A DNA stretch of 14,067 nucleotides from Clostridium sp. CAG:169 (GCA_000435195.1 FR880139.1:7479-21545), one strand, 5' to 3'. Positions 1-7,478 are shown, counted from the stretch's first letter. The notes: generated from the letters alone by a model not told the origin. Numbers and translations are program-made.

Positions 1-1
1 C

Positions 2-826
2 TGCATCCCCTCTCCGCAGGCGGCGGTGGTCACCCAGCTGGGACTGGACCACACCGAAACGCTGGGGGACACCATCGAGCAGATTGCATGGCAGAAAGGC
101 GGTATCGCCAAACCCGGCAGCTGCCTGGTGATGGCTGCCCAGCAGGAGGAAGCGATGGAGGTCGTCCGGCAGATCTGCCGGCAGGAGGACTGCGCTTTCT
201 GCGTGGCGGACCCGAAGAGGATGCAGCTGCTCAGCTCCACCTTAAAAGGACAGCGGGTGCTGGATGAGCATTTTGGCGAGCTGTTGATTCCGCTGGCAGG
301 CGAACACCAGCTTAAAAACGCAGCCAATGTGCTGTGTGCCGTCGAGCAGCTGGTGCAGCGCGGATGGAAAATCCCGGTCGAGGCGGTGCGGGAGGGTCTT
401 GCTGCTGCAAAATGGCCCGCACGCTTTGAACTGCTGGATGAGTCGCCGTGTTTTATCCTTGACGGCGGACACAACCCACAGTGTGTGCAGGCGGCAATGG
501 ATGCGCTGGAGTGGTTTTTCCCGGGGAAAAAAGCGGTCATCCTGACCGGCATGATGCAGGACAAGGACACCGAGAAGATGCTGGAACAGATGGCAGAGCA
601 CGCCGCCTGTTTTGTCTGCCTGCACCCGGACAGCCCGCGCGCCTTGAGCGCCGAGCAGCTGGCACAGCAGGTGACAGAGCGGTTTGGTTTGCCGGCTTTC
701 TGCTGTGAAAGCATTGCGCAGGGTGTGGCATTGGCTCGGGAAAAAGCAGGCAGCGACGGACTGGTGTGTGCGCTGGGGTCGCTGTATCTTGCCGCTGAGG
801 TGCGTGCGCAGTTTGAACGGGAATAG
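2..826 (+). CDS. folC: FolC, C-terminal part (5' end outside window)
   Basis: Bifunctional folylpolyglutamate synthase/dihydrofolate synthase, which adds glutamate to folates (and pteroate) using ATP in the cytoplasm. The reading frame is open from base 2, so the gene begins upstream; about 274 residues of a usual ~430 are visible. Seen directly: LGLDHTETLGDTIEQIAWQK followed by GGIAKPG, the Mur-ligase-like central-domain signature of FolC; AGEHQLKNAANVLCAVEQL, the HQ..NA motif at the domain junction; ARFELL; and ILDGGHNP, the C-terminal-domain motif DGAHNP with Gly in place of Ala. The stop is TAG at 824-826. I see no clear terminator before the next promoter at 875. The GTG at 26 is internal, not a start, because conserved sequence continues upstream of it. 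Confidence 0.93.
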   Translation, partial: CIPSPQAAVVTQLGLDHTETLGDTIEQIAWQKGGIAKPGSCLVMAAQQEEAMEVVRQICRQEDCAFCVADPKRMQLLSSTLKGQRVLDEHFGELLIPLAGEHQLKNAANVLCAVEQLVQRGWKIPVEAVREGLAAAKWPARFELLDESPCFILDGGHNPQCVQAAMDALEWFFPGKKAVILTGMMQDKDTEKMLEQMAEHAACFVCLHPDSPRALSAEQLAQQVTERFGLPAFCCESIAQGVALAREKAGSDGLVCALGSLYLAAEVRAQFERE

Positions 827-874
827 CACAAAGATTTCCAAAATGTAAAATATCCGTCGGACCACTCTCTATCT

Positions 875-903
875 TTGACAAATTGCGGGATACATGGTAT
901 CAT
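875..903 (+). promoter_or_regulatory. SigA-type promoter for the oligopeptide-binding gene
   Basis: TTGACA (875-880), 17-bp spacer, TATCAT (898-903), preceded by TGG that forms an extended -10. The predicted start of transcription is near 910, leaving a leader of roughly 145 nt. This is among the strongest-looking promoters in the window, although the gene it serves is broken. Confidence 0.75.
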
Positions 904-909
904 AAAGCA

Positions 910-1019
910 TGATTTACAAAGAAATATACTTCACCAAAGAAGTGTGATTCAGAAAGAAGCATCATTCACCAAAAACGGTATTCGTCCAAGCAGGCGATAA
1001 CGTTTGTATGATTCAGAAA
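910..1019 (+). repeat. Short direct repeats in the leader of the oligopeptide-binding gene
   Basis: TTCACCAAA occurs at 930-938 and 965-973. TGATTCAGAAA occurs at 945-955 and 1009-1019, with a looser copy (TGATTTACAAA) at 910-920. They lie between the promoter and the GTG start. They may be binding sites or remnants of duplication; no function can be assigned. The rest of 827-1055 holds nothing else I can support. Confidence 0.4.
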
Positions 1020-1055
1020 AAACGAATGCCCGATGGGTAAAATGGGGGAACAACT

Positions 1056-2075
1056 GTGAAAAAAGTTTTAGCGTTAACTCTCGCGATGCTGCTGTGCGCT
1101 TCGATGCTTGCAGGATGCGGCAAATCGGAGGAAGAACAGCAGATCGAACAGCAGACCACCGAGCAGGAGTCGGCTGATAACACCAATGGAATCGGCATGA
1201 CCAGCGAGGACTGCAAAGGAAAGGTGCTGGCATGGAACGTCGGTGTGGACTCGGCGTCCTTTGACCCTGCCAACAGCATTTCGGCAGACAGTAAAAGTGT
1301 CATCAACAATACGCTCGAGGGCTTGATGAGAAACACCGGCGAAGGCGCTGCACCGGCGATGGCACAGCAGATGCCAGAAGAAAAGGTCAACGAGGATGGA
1401 ACAGTTACGCTGACCTACACCCTGAGGGAGGCAACCTGGTCGGATGGACAGCCGGTCACCGCAGGCGATTTTGCTTTTGCATGGAAACGCTGTGCAGACC
1501 CGGAAAACCAGATGAGCAACGCTTACCTGATGAGTGTGCTGGCAAACTATGACGACATCGCCGCAGGTCTTGCCGATATCGAAGAGCTGGGTGTCAAAGC
1601 GGTGGACGACACCACCCTGGAGGTCACCCTCAAGCAGCCGACCGCCTACTTTAACGAGCTGCTCTGCCTGCCTGCCTTCATGCCGCTGCGCGAGGACGTA
1701 GCGGGAACCGACAGCAGCTGGTCGAAGGACCCGCAGCGCGCCGTTGCCAACGGTCCGTTTGTCTTTGCTGGCTACACCGAAGGCAAGGAACTGATTCTCA
1801 AGAAAAACGACAATTATTGGAACAAGGATACTGTTGCGATGGACTACATCGTAGCGCGGATGCTGGACGAGCAGATGGCTCCGGTGGGAATGGCATTCGG
1901 AGATATTTCGATGACAGCAGGTACCGTTGAACAGCCTCAGGCACAGACCGACACAGCAGGCAACACCGTCGAGGTCCCACAGCTGGCAGAAACCATCGAG
2001 GCTTCCTCGGTCGAGGGTTATCCCCCTTCCCAAGGGGAGGTGTCCGAAGGACACAGGGGTCATCCCCCTTCATAA
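1056..2075 (+). pseudogene. Truncated oligopeptide-binding lipoprotein (SBP family 5, OppA-like)
   Basis: Extracellular substrate-binding lipoprotein of a peptide ABC importer, apparently broken. The GTG start at 1056 follows GGGGGAA by 6 nt. Residues 1-21 form a lipoprotein signal (MKKVLALTLAMLL, then LAGC with Cys21 as the lipidated residue), followed by an acidic/Gln linker. Family features: SFDPANSISADS, NTLEGLMRN, the YTLREATWSDGQPVTAGDFA block, and ANGPFVFAGYTEGKELIL before NDNYWN. The frame ends after 339 residues, whereas family members usually exceed 500. The last ~19 residues (from GYPPSQGEV) are encoded by a tandem palindromic repeat and the TAA lies in that repeat, so about 200 C-terminal residues are missing. 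No oppBCDF-type genes follow. I infer loss of function by insertion or deletion at the repeat; a rewired short protein cannot be excluded. Confidence 0.8.
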
Positions 2076-2101
2076 GGGGAGGTGTCTGAAGGACAGAGGG
2101 G
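2018..2101. repeat. Tandem 42-bp palindromic repeat (two copies), REP/MITE-like
   Basis: Two adjacent 42-bp units (2018-2059 and 2060-2101), identical at 37 of 42 positions by hand alignment. Each contains two small palindromes: CCCCCTT-3 nt-AAGGGG, and GTGTCC-GAA-GGACAC in unit 1 (GTGTCT-GAA-GGACAG in unit 2). The element has no ORF of its own and sits exactly where the oligopeptide-binding gene loses homology. Its look matches dispersed GC-rich palindromic repeats that I associate with gut Clostridia; whether it is dispersed in this genome cannot be seen from one window. Confidence 0.8.
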
Positions 2102-2110
2102 ATTCCCGGA

Positions 2111-2148
2111 AATAAAAAAACGACCGATGCACAAGCATCGGTCGTTTT
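2111..2148 (-). terminator. Intrinsic terminator of the MATE gene
   Basis: Perfect 14-bp stem (2117-2130 with 2135-2148) and a 4-nt loop. Read on the minus strand it is followed by a run of seven T, which suits termination of the MATE transcript 36 bp past its stop. The plus-strand side also has TTTT, so it may work both ways and close off the broken gene. Confidence 0.88.
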
Positions 2149-2183
2149 GACAGGTAACAGTCCAGAGGCTGCCGCCTTTAGGG

Positions 2184-3530
2184 TTAGTCGGCAGCAGCAA
2201 GTTTATTTTCCAATTCCCGGTGCTGCCACTTGTTCGAGTGCAGACGGTAAGCAAAGAAGAAGATGCGGAAAATCCAGTCGGCAAACATGGCAAACCAGGT
2301 ACCCAGCGCACCCAGACCCATCATAGTGCCGAACACATAGCTCAGACAGATGCGGCACAGCCACATGGACACCACCGAAACAATCATGGTGAAGCGGACA
2401 TCGTTGGCAGCGCGCAGACCGTTTGGCATGGTGAAGGCAGCCGGCCAGAAGATAGCGCAGAACAGGCTGTGCCACAGCATCATCTGTTCCGCAGTCTGGG
2501 CAGCTTCCTGCGACAGGCTAAAGCAGCCGATGATGGGTCGACAGAAGACGGCGATGAGGATGTTGAGCACCAGCATAAAGACATAGGCAAGTCCGGTCAG
2601 GCGGTAGATGTAGGATTTTGCCTGGTCGTACTGACGGGCGCCGACACATTGACCAACCACGGTAATCATCGCAAGTCCGATGGCGGTGCCGGGGATGATG
2701 GGGAAGCCGGCAATCGAGTTGCAGACAGCGTTGGCAGCGATGGCAGCGGTGCCATAGGAAGCAATCATTCCCTGCACGATGATTTTGCCCAGCTGGAACA
2801 TCCCGTTTTCCAAGCCGTTTGGAATACCGATGGCAAGGATATTTTTAATCATACCCGGATGGAAGTTCAGGTGCAGGTAGGAATCAATGTGGATGACGTT
2901 GTTTGAACGATGCAGGAGGATGAGGATGAAGATGGCTCCGACAATACGGGAAATCAGGGTGGCAAGGGCAGCACCGGCGGCTCCCATATCAAAGCCAAAG
3001 ATAAACAGAGCGTTACCGCCGACGTTGATACAGTTCATCACGATGGAAATGACCATCGAGATGCGGGAGTTGCCCATTGCGCGGAACAGCGCTGCTCCGG
3101 CATTGTACAGGGCGATGAATGGGTAGGATAGTGCGGTCAGGAAAAAGTAGATTTCGGCGTTCTGCATAACGGCAGATTCGACATCATGGTAGATAAAGCC
3201 TAAAATCTGCGGACCGCCAAAGACAAACAGCGCACCAATGGCAGTTGAGAGGACAAACACCGACAGGATGAGCTGCTTGGCTGCTTCACACGCCTGATGC
3301 GGCTCCTCGCGCCCGATGTACTGGGAGGAAACGATGGCGCCGCCGGTAGCAAGGGCGGAGAAGATGTTGATGAGCAGGATGTTGATGGCATCTACCAGAG
3401 AAACGCCGGATACGGTAGCTTCTCCGCAGACCGAAACCATAACGGTATCTGCCATGCCGATGGTGATAGACAAAAACTGCTCGATGATCAGCGGGACAAT
3501 CAGTCGCTGAAGGTCTTTTTTGGAGAACAT
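2184..3530 (-). CDS. MATE-family multidrug/cation efflux protein
   Basis: Inner-membrane exporter of the multidrug and toxic compound extrusion family, which uses Na+ or H+ gradients to expel cationic drugs or metabolites; the substrate is not predictable. The protein has 448 residues, normal for the family, with about 12 hydrophobic helices in two homologous halves. Seen: an N-terminal stretch IPLIIEQFLSITIG-like (residues ~11-25, here IVPLIIEQFLSITIG) leading into MADTVMVS, SALATGGAIVSSQYIGRE in the loop after helix 2, and GAALFRAMGNSRISM near helix 5, a recurrent MATE motif. The ATG at 3530 is preceded by AAAGGACGG at a normal distance. It is a single-gene unit with its own promoter at 3602-3630 and terminator at 2111-2148. 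No linked regulator gene is present. Confidence 0.92.
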   Translation of the reverse strand: MFSKKDLQRLIVPLIIEQFLSITIGMADTVMVSVCGEATVSGVSLVDAINILLINIFSALATGGAIVSSQYIGREEPHQACEAAKQLILSVFVLSTAIGALFVFGGPQILGFIYHDVESAVMQNAEIYFFLTALSYPFIALYNAGAALFRAMGNSRISMVISIVMNCINVGGNALFIFGFDMGAAGAALATLISRIVGAIFILILLHRSNNVIHIDSYLHLNFHPGMIKNILAIGIPNGLENGMFQLGKIIVQGMIASYGTAAIAANAVCNSIAGFPIIPGTAIGLAMITVVGQCVGARQYDQAKSYIYRLTGLAYVFMLVLNILIAVFCRPIIGCFSLSQEAAQTAEQMMLWHSLFCAIFWPAAFTMPNGLRAANDVRFTMIVSVVSMWLCRICLSYVFGTMMGLGALGTWFAMFADWIFRIFFFAYRLHSNKWQHRELENKLAAAD

Positions 3531-3601
3531 GAAAGTTCCGTCCTTTCTTTGGAGATGGATTTTGATAACAACAAGTAAAAATGATTTATAAATATTTCAT
3601 A

Positions 3602-3646
3602 ATTTTAGCATTTTATTGCGATGATAACAATATTGTTTGTTGTTAT
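3602..3646 (-). promoter_or_regulatory. MATE promoter with overlapping inverted-repeat operator
   Basis: On the minus strand: TTGTTA (3630-3625), 17-bp spacer, TAAAAT (3607-3602) with a TGC extended -10. The -35 lies inside two nested inverted repeats: a perfect 12-bp palindrome AACAATATTGTT (3626-3637), and ATAACAA (3624-3630) against TTGTTAT (3640-3646). Such an overlap suggests a dimeric repressor or activator site, as is common for drug exporters. The regulator is not in the window. The surrounding ~240-bp gap (3531-3768) is very AT-rich and holds this promoter and the one for the next gene. Confidence 0.6.
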
Positions 3647-3768
3647 TGCTTGATTTTTTATAAAAATTTAGCCAATTTTATCAGAGAACGGCTTGCAAAA
3701 TAAAAATTTTAGGGCAGAGTGCAGAGCGTTTTACAGATAGTGAATGTATCTTTTTGCGCTTTTGATGT

Positions 3769-3797
3769 TTGATAAAAAGGAATATCTTCGTTATAAT
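3769..3797 (+). promoter_or_regulatory. Promoter of the EpsG-like gene
   Basis: TTGATA (3769-3774), 17-bp spacer, TATAAT (3792-3797). Transcription should start near 3804. This rules out translation starting at the upstream in-frame TTG at 3769, since that TTG belongs to the -35 box. Confidence 0.78.
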
Positions 3798-3831
3798 AAA
3801 AAGAAAATCGTTTGGAAGGATGGTGGAAAGG

Positions 3832-4989
3832 ATGGCGGTTTATCTGGCATTGTGCCTGTTTTTATGCCTTGGCTCGGTGCTGTGGGCAAGGGAACTGGGC
3901 TTTTCCAACGGGATTGCCGATGAAAAAAGAACGGCTCGGATGCAATGGGCATTTTTACTTTTGGCAGGCGGGCTGTTTGTGCTGGTGGCAACCGTGCGGT
4001 ACGGCATCGGCTATGATTATTTTAACTATGAGCGGCTGTATGAGCAGCTGGGTCCGATGTCGGCAGCGCAGCTGGTGCAGGACCCGGTCGGCAAGCAGTT
4101 TATCGGATATTCTCTGCTGACCCATCTGCTGTATCGGGCGGGACTGGACTACCGTTCGCTGTTGCTGGTCATCAATCTGCTGATGACCGGGGTGGTGCTC
4201 TGGTTTGTCAAACGGTATTCGCCCTTGCCGTGGATGAGCTTGTTTTTCTATCTGACCCTGCAATTTTTTGCGCACAGCATGAACCTGTTTCGTCAGTCGA
4301 TTGCAGCGACCATCTGCCTGCTTGCCTATCCGTTTTTAAAAAAGAGAAAGCTGCTGCCCTTTGCGCTGGTCGTTCTGCTGGCAGCTGCTTTTCACACCTC
4401 GGCGCTGTTCTTCCTGCCGTTCTACTGGATTTTGAACTGGAAATGCGACGGCAGACTGCTGGGTGGGTTGGCGATGGCGGCAGTACCGGTCTATCTGTTC
4501 AGCAACCAGGCAGCGCAGCTTTTGACCCAATATCTCTTCCCGAACTATGCAGGCTATATCGGTTCGCGCTACTGGGCGGGCTTGGGCTACCGCTATGCGA
4601 TATTCCCCATTTTGTACTTTGCAGCGGCATGGCTGACCCGGCGCTGGCTGCTTGCAGAGAGGCAAGAAAACCGCATTTTAATCAACAGCTCCTTTTATGT
4701 GATGTTGTTGTATGTCTTTAGCACCCACCACATGATTTTGGAGCGTTTTTCCATCTACTTGTTTCCTTACGCCATGCTGCTGCTGCCAAAGATGGTGGTC
4801 AGTGTTCCGGCAGTACAGGGAGAGGACAGGAAAAAGGAAAATAAACATCTGGAGCGCCAGCGCCGGGAGAGCATGGTGCTGCTGGCGGTGTTGGCGGTAG
4901 CGGCGGGTTTTGCCTATCTTTGCTTTGCTTCCATGCAGGGTACCAACGGTTTTCATAAGGTTTATCCATATGTATCGGTGTGGAGCTGA
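3832..4989 (+). CDS. EpsG-family polysaccharide polymerase-like membrane protein
   Basis: Polytopic membrane protein resembling the EpsG family, which includes putative Wzy-type polymerases of exopolysaccharide clusters. It has 385 residues and about ten hydrophobic segments. Family-type motifs: VATVRYGIGYDYFNY (~residues 52-66; Arg and the GxDYxNY-like pattern), NLFRQSIAA (~151-159), and FHTSALFFLPFYW (~187-199). The C-terminus is a hydrophobic helix after a Lys/Arg/Glu-rich loop. I chose ATG 3832 (GGTGG 5 nt upstream, leader ~28 nt); ATG 3820, four codons earlier, is possible but its purine run touches the codon. No glycosyltransferase, Wzx or chain-length gene is adjacent, so it stands outside a typical eps cluster and its substrate is unknown. 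No clear terminator precedes the yebC promoter. Confidence 0.82.
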   Translation: MAVYLALCLFLCLGSVLWARELGFSNGIADEKRTARMQWAFLLLAGGLFVLVATVRYGIGYDYFNYERLYEQLGPMSAAQLVQDPVGKQFIGYSLLTHLLYRAGLDYRSLLLVINLLMTGVVLWFVKRYSPLPWMSLFFYLTLQFFAHSMNLFRQSIAATICLLAYPFLKKRKLLPFALVVLLAAAFHTSALFFLPFYWILNWKCDGRLLGGLAMAAVPVYLFSNQAAQLLTQYLFPNYAGYIGSRYWAGLGYRYAIFPILYFAAAWLTRRWLLAERQENRILINSSFYVMLLYVFSTHHMILERFSIYLFPYAMLLLPKMVVSVPAVQGEDRKKENKHLERQRRESMVLLAVLAVAAGFAYLCFASMQGTNGFHKVYPYVSVWS

Positions 4990-5011
4990 GAATGATTGGT
5001 CGAAAAAACGC

Positions 5012-5040
5012 TTGTATCATCCGCTGAATTGTGATAAAAT
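5012..5040 (+). promoter_or_regulatory. Promoter of yebC
   Basis: TTGTAT (5012-5017), 17-bp spacer, TAAAAT (5035-5040), with TGA giving an extended -10. The predicted start is near 5047 and the leader about 86 nt. The same TGTGATAAAAT core occurs in the promoter at 7479-7507. Confidence 0.6.
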
Positions 5041-5087
5041 GGATTCGGTTTATGCGGTCCGAAAAGGAGCTGCTCAAAAAGAACAGG

Positions 5088-5103
5088 ACGGTCACTTGAC
5101 CGT
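5088..5103. other. Perfect 16-bp palindrome in the yebC leader
   Basis: ACGGTCA-CT-TGACCGT, 29 bp upstream of the yebC start codon and 12 bp upstream of its ribosome site. It could be a protein-binding site or a small RNA hairpin. There is no T-run after it, so it is not a terminator. Confidence 0.45.
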
Positions 5104-5132
5104 ATGACAATATTGGAAAGGGAGTTTTGGCG

Positions 5133-5876
5133 ATGTCCGGACATTCTAAGTGGAATAATATCAAGCGTAAAAAAGAAAAGACCGATGCCCAGAAGGGAAA
5201 AATCTTTACCAAGATCGGTCGTGAAATGGCAGTAGCGGTTCGTGAGGGCGGACCTGACCCGATGAACAACGGCAAGCTGCGTGACCTGATTGCAAAGGCA
5301 AAGGCAAACAACGTGCCAAACGACAACATCGACCGCATCATCAAAAAGGCAGCCGGCGACGGTGATAAAAACACCTATGTGGATATGGTCTATGAAGGCT
5401 ACGGTCCTTGCGGTGTTGCTGTCATCGTAGAAGCGCTGACCGACAACAAGAACAGAACTGCCGGCGACCTGCGCCATTACTTTGACAAGTGCGGCGGCAA
5501 CCTGGGTCAGACCGGATGCGTTTCCTTCATGTTCAGCGAAAAGGGTGTCATCGTTATCGACAACGAGGATGAAAAATACACCGAGGACCAGGTTATGGAG
5601 GACTGCATGGAAGCAGGAGCAGAAGATTTCGAATTTGGCGACGGTGTCATCGAAGTTTCTGCAACCAACGACCCGAACGAATTCCGTGCGGTTCGTGAAG
5701 CGCTGGAAGCAAAGGGCTACACCTTTGTGGAAGCAGACATCCAGAAGGTACCTTCCACCTACACTAAAATCGACGACCCGGAGCTAGCAGAAAAGATGCA
5801 GAAGCTGCTCGACCTGCTGGAGGACAACGACGACGTGCAGGAAGTTTACCACAACTGGGAATCCGACGAAGAATAA
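5133..5876 (+). CDS. yebC: YebC/PmpR (TACO1) family protein
   Basis: Widely conserved cytoplasmic protein, long annotated as a transcriptional regulator; members are now also linked to translation (TACO1 in mitochondria, bacterial relatives implicated at polyproline stalls). It has 247 residues, the normal length. Seen: the N-terminal signature SGHSKWNNIKRKKEKTDAQK then GKIFTKIGREM; NNGKLRDLIAKAKANNVPND then NIDRIIKKAAG; VYEGYGPCGVAVIVEALTDN then KNRT; LGQTGCVSFMFSEKGVI; and an acidic C-terminus ending YHNWESDEE. Start: ATG 5133, with GGAAAGGGAG 8 nt upstream; the in-frame TTG two codons earlier adds nothing conserved. It is flanked by its own promoter and a strong terminator. The usual neighbour ruvC is absent. 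Confidence 0.95.
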   Translation: MSGHSKWNNIKRKKEKTDAQKGKIFTKIGREMAVAVREGGPDPMNNGKLRDLIAKAKANNVPNDNIDRIIKKAAGDGDKNTYVDMVYEGYGPCGVAVIVEALTDNKNRTAGDLRHYFDKCGGNLGQTGCVSFMFSEKGVIVIDNEDEKYTEDQVMEDCMEAGAEDFEFGDGVIEVSATNDPNEFRAVREALEAKGYTFVEADIQKVPSTYTKIDDPELAEKMQKLLDLLEDNDDVQEVYHNWESDEE

Positions 5877-5885
5877 TGACAAACA

Positions 5886-5931
5886 AAAATCCACCTCGTT
5901 TCCAAATGGAAGCGGGGTGGATTTTTTATTT
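5886..5931. terminator. Bidirectional terminator between yebC and the convergent surface-protein gene
   Basis: 18-bp stem (5886-5903 with 5908-5925, two G-U pairs on the plus-strand RNA), AAAT loop, then a T-run on the plus side and TTTTTGTTT on the minus side. It lies 9 bp past the yebC stop and about 22 bp past the stop of the minus-strand gene. Confidence 0.9.
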
Positions 5932-5952
5932 TGGCAATGGGACAGCACTTGT

Positions 5953-7449
5953 TTACAGGTTGTCGAAATCATCCTCCTGCGAATCGGTGTCGGTTTTCTC
6001 TTTCTTTGCTACCAACGATTTTTTGATGAAAAGTGCAATCACACAGAAGGCAGCCACTGCAACAGCGGTGATGCACAGATAAAGAATAAGGTCGTTGTCC
6101 TCCTCGCTGCCAAAAGGAAAGGCAGAATTGTCCTCCTGCTGCTGCGACAGCCCGACGACCGGGCTCTGATACAGCACCGTGGCGGCAGCAGCCTTTTCCT
6201 CCCCGGAATTGCTGCTGTTAGGAAGTACCTCATCGGTACTTCCTAAAATAGTCTGTAGGTTTTCCAGGGTATCCGGTTCAATGCCCAGTATATCGCACAG
6301 GGCAGCGGCTGATTCCGGCGACGAACCGACGAAAATATAGTTGGTGGTGTAGGTGGTGGTAGAATTGTTCGAGTCGGTGGTGGAACTGGAGCTGGAGGTA
6401 GAGGTCGAAGTGGAGGTGGTGGTTTCTACCCTGGAGTCCCCGCCGGAGGAGCTTTTGGAGGAATCGGAGGATTTCTTGGTGGAGGACACCGTTTTCTTTT
6501 CCTCTTTCTCTTTTGCTTCCTCTTCATCGGTTTCCTCTTCGCCGAGCGGGAGGTCGGCTCCTTCGCCCGGGTTGAGCGGCTGCACAGGACCCGAGCAGCG
6601 GACCTGCCGAATCATGGAAAGATGGGGCATATTGACATCGACAAATCCCTCCACTCCGTCAGCGTACAGATAAGGCAAGCGGGAAAACTGCTTGAGCTGC
6701 ACCTTCAGGTAGCGGCAGTCGGTCGAAGGCGCAGCTTCAAACTGCTCGTCAAAGAGAAAGCTGCCGTCCTGGTCGTGCAGGGTGGTTTCTACTCGTTTGA
6801 CCGGCAGCTCTTCGAAGGAGGCTCCGTCAAATGATTGCAGCAGGTGCAGTCCGTAGGGGATCAGCTCTCCCTGCGGGTAGCAGTCGGCAAAGGGCGTCGG
6901 TTCCTCCTCTGGGTTTTCTTCCTCAGAGGTTTCCTCATCCGTATTTTCATTGTAGGAGCCTTCGTCCTGCGAGCCATCGCTTTGCTTTGCAAAGAGGTAT
7001 TCACTGCCTCCTTCGTCAAAGTACAGCAGATAGCAGCTGCCGTCGTCGATACAGTAGATAAGGTCGGTCTGCTCGTCGATCCATAAATCCAGCAACTCGT
7101 CCTCCTTGTCGGGCAGATGGTTGTAGCTCAAAGAACCATCGGGCGATTTGACTGCAAAGGAGGCGTAGTTTCTACGGTACAGGTCGACCGAAAGCCGGTC
7201 CACCTGTTTGACCGAGTAGATGATTTCGCCGTATTGAGCAGGATTTTGCACCGTTAGAGCGCTGGTGTCCGCAAGGTCGGTGTAGCCGGGTGTTGAAAAG
7301 AGCGGGTTGGCAGAAACCAGGTTGTAGGTTTCGCGGGTGGTGGTGGACTGGTTGGAGGTACAGGGGTCATTCAACGAGTCGGCACAGACCGAAAGAGAAA
7401 GAAGCAGGATGGCGAGAAAAACAGCACAAAATTGTTTCAACTTTATCAA
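5953..7449 (-). CDS. Membrane-anchored surface protein of unknown function
   Basis: I do not recognise a named family. The 498-residue protein reads as a secreted, C-terminally anchored protein: signal peptide (~1-24, KQFCAVFLAILLLSLSVCADS), two extracellular halves, an acidic Glu/Lys linker (~303-321), a Ser/Thr/Lys stretch (~322-369), and one transmembrane helix (~454-475) followed by KK and a short acidic cytoplasmic tail. Phrases such as SFDGASFEELP and CRYLKVQLKQF weakly recall discoidin/F5-8C beta-sandwich domains; this is only an impression. No ATG is available at the N-terminus: TAG lies three codons before TTG 7449. TTG 7449 or TTG 7440 must start the protein; 7440 has better spacing to AGAAAGAG. 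It has its own promoter and shares a terminator with yebC. Confidence 0.75.
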   Translation of the reverse strand: MIKLKQFCAVFLAILLLSLSVCADSLNDPCTSNQSTTTRETYNLVSANPLFSTPGYTDLADTSALTVQNPAQYGEIIYSVKQVDRLSVDLYRRNYASFAVKSPDGSLSYNHLPDKEDELLDLWIDEQTDLIYCIDDGSCYLLYFDEGGSEYLFAKQSDGSQDEGSYNENTDEETSEEENPEEEPTPFADCYPQGELIPYGLHLLQSFDGASFEELPVKRVETTLHDQDGSFLFDEQFEAAPSTDCRYLKVQLKQFSRLPYLYADGVEGFVDVNMPHLSMIRQVRCSGPVQPLNPGEGADLPLGEEETDEEEAKEKEEKKTVSSTKKSSDSSKSSSGGDSRVETTTSTSTSTSSSSSTTDSNNSTTTYTTNYIFVGSSPESAAALCDILGIEPDTLENLQTILGSTDEVLPNSSNSGEEKAAAATVLYQSPVVGLSQQQEDNSAFPFGSEEDNDLILYLCITAVAVAAFCVIALFIKKSLVAKKEKTDTDSQEDDFDNL

Positions 7450-7478
7450 CTCTTTCTAGTGAAGATTTTTCTTCTATT

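Noticed and set aside
242..865. Long minus-strand ORF opposite folC
   Set aside because: It is antisense to clear folC motifs, has Cys/His/Arg-rich composition and no recognisable domain.
995..1008. Catabolite-repression (cre) site before the peptide-binding gene
   Set aside because: CGATAACGTTTGTA fits only 7 of 10 informative positions of the cre consensus, too weak to report.
2220..2906. 228-codon plus-strand ORF opposite the MATE gene
   Set aside because: It is a low-complexity His/Asp/Gly-rich shadow of transmembrane codons in the real minus-strand gene.
3769..3831. Upstream extension of the EpsG-like protein from TTG 3769
   Set aside because: The TTG is part of a consensus -35 box, and the -10 box and transcript start lie downstream of it.
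6353..6430. Plus-strand repetitive GTGGTGGAACTGGAG-like tract as a DNA repeat or CRISPR-like array
   Set aside because: It is the complement of the Ser/Thr-rich coding stretch of the surface protein; there are no spacers or regular repeat units.
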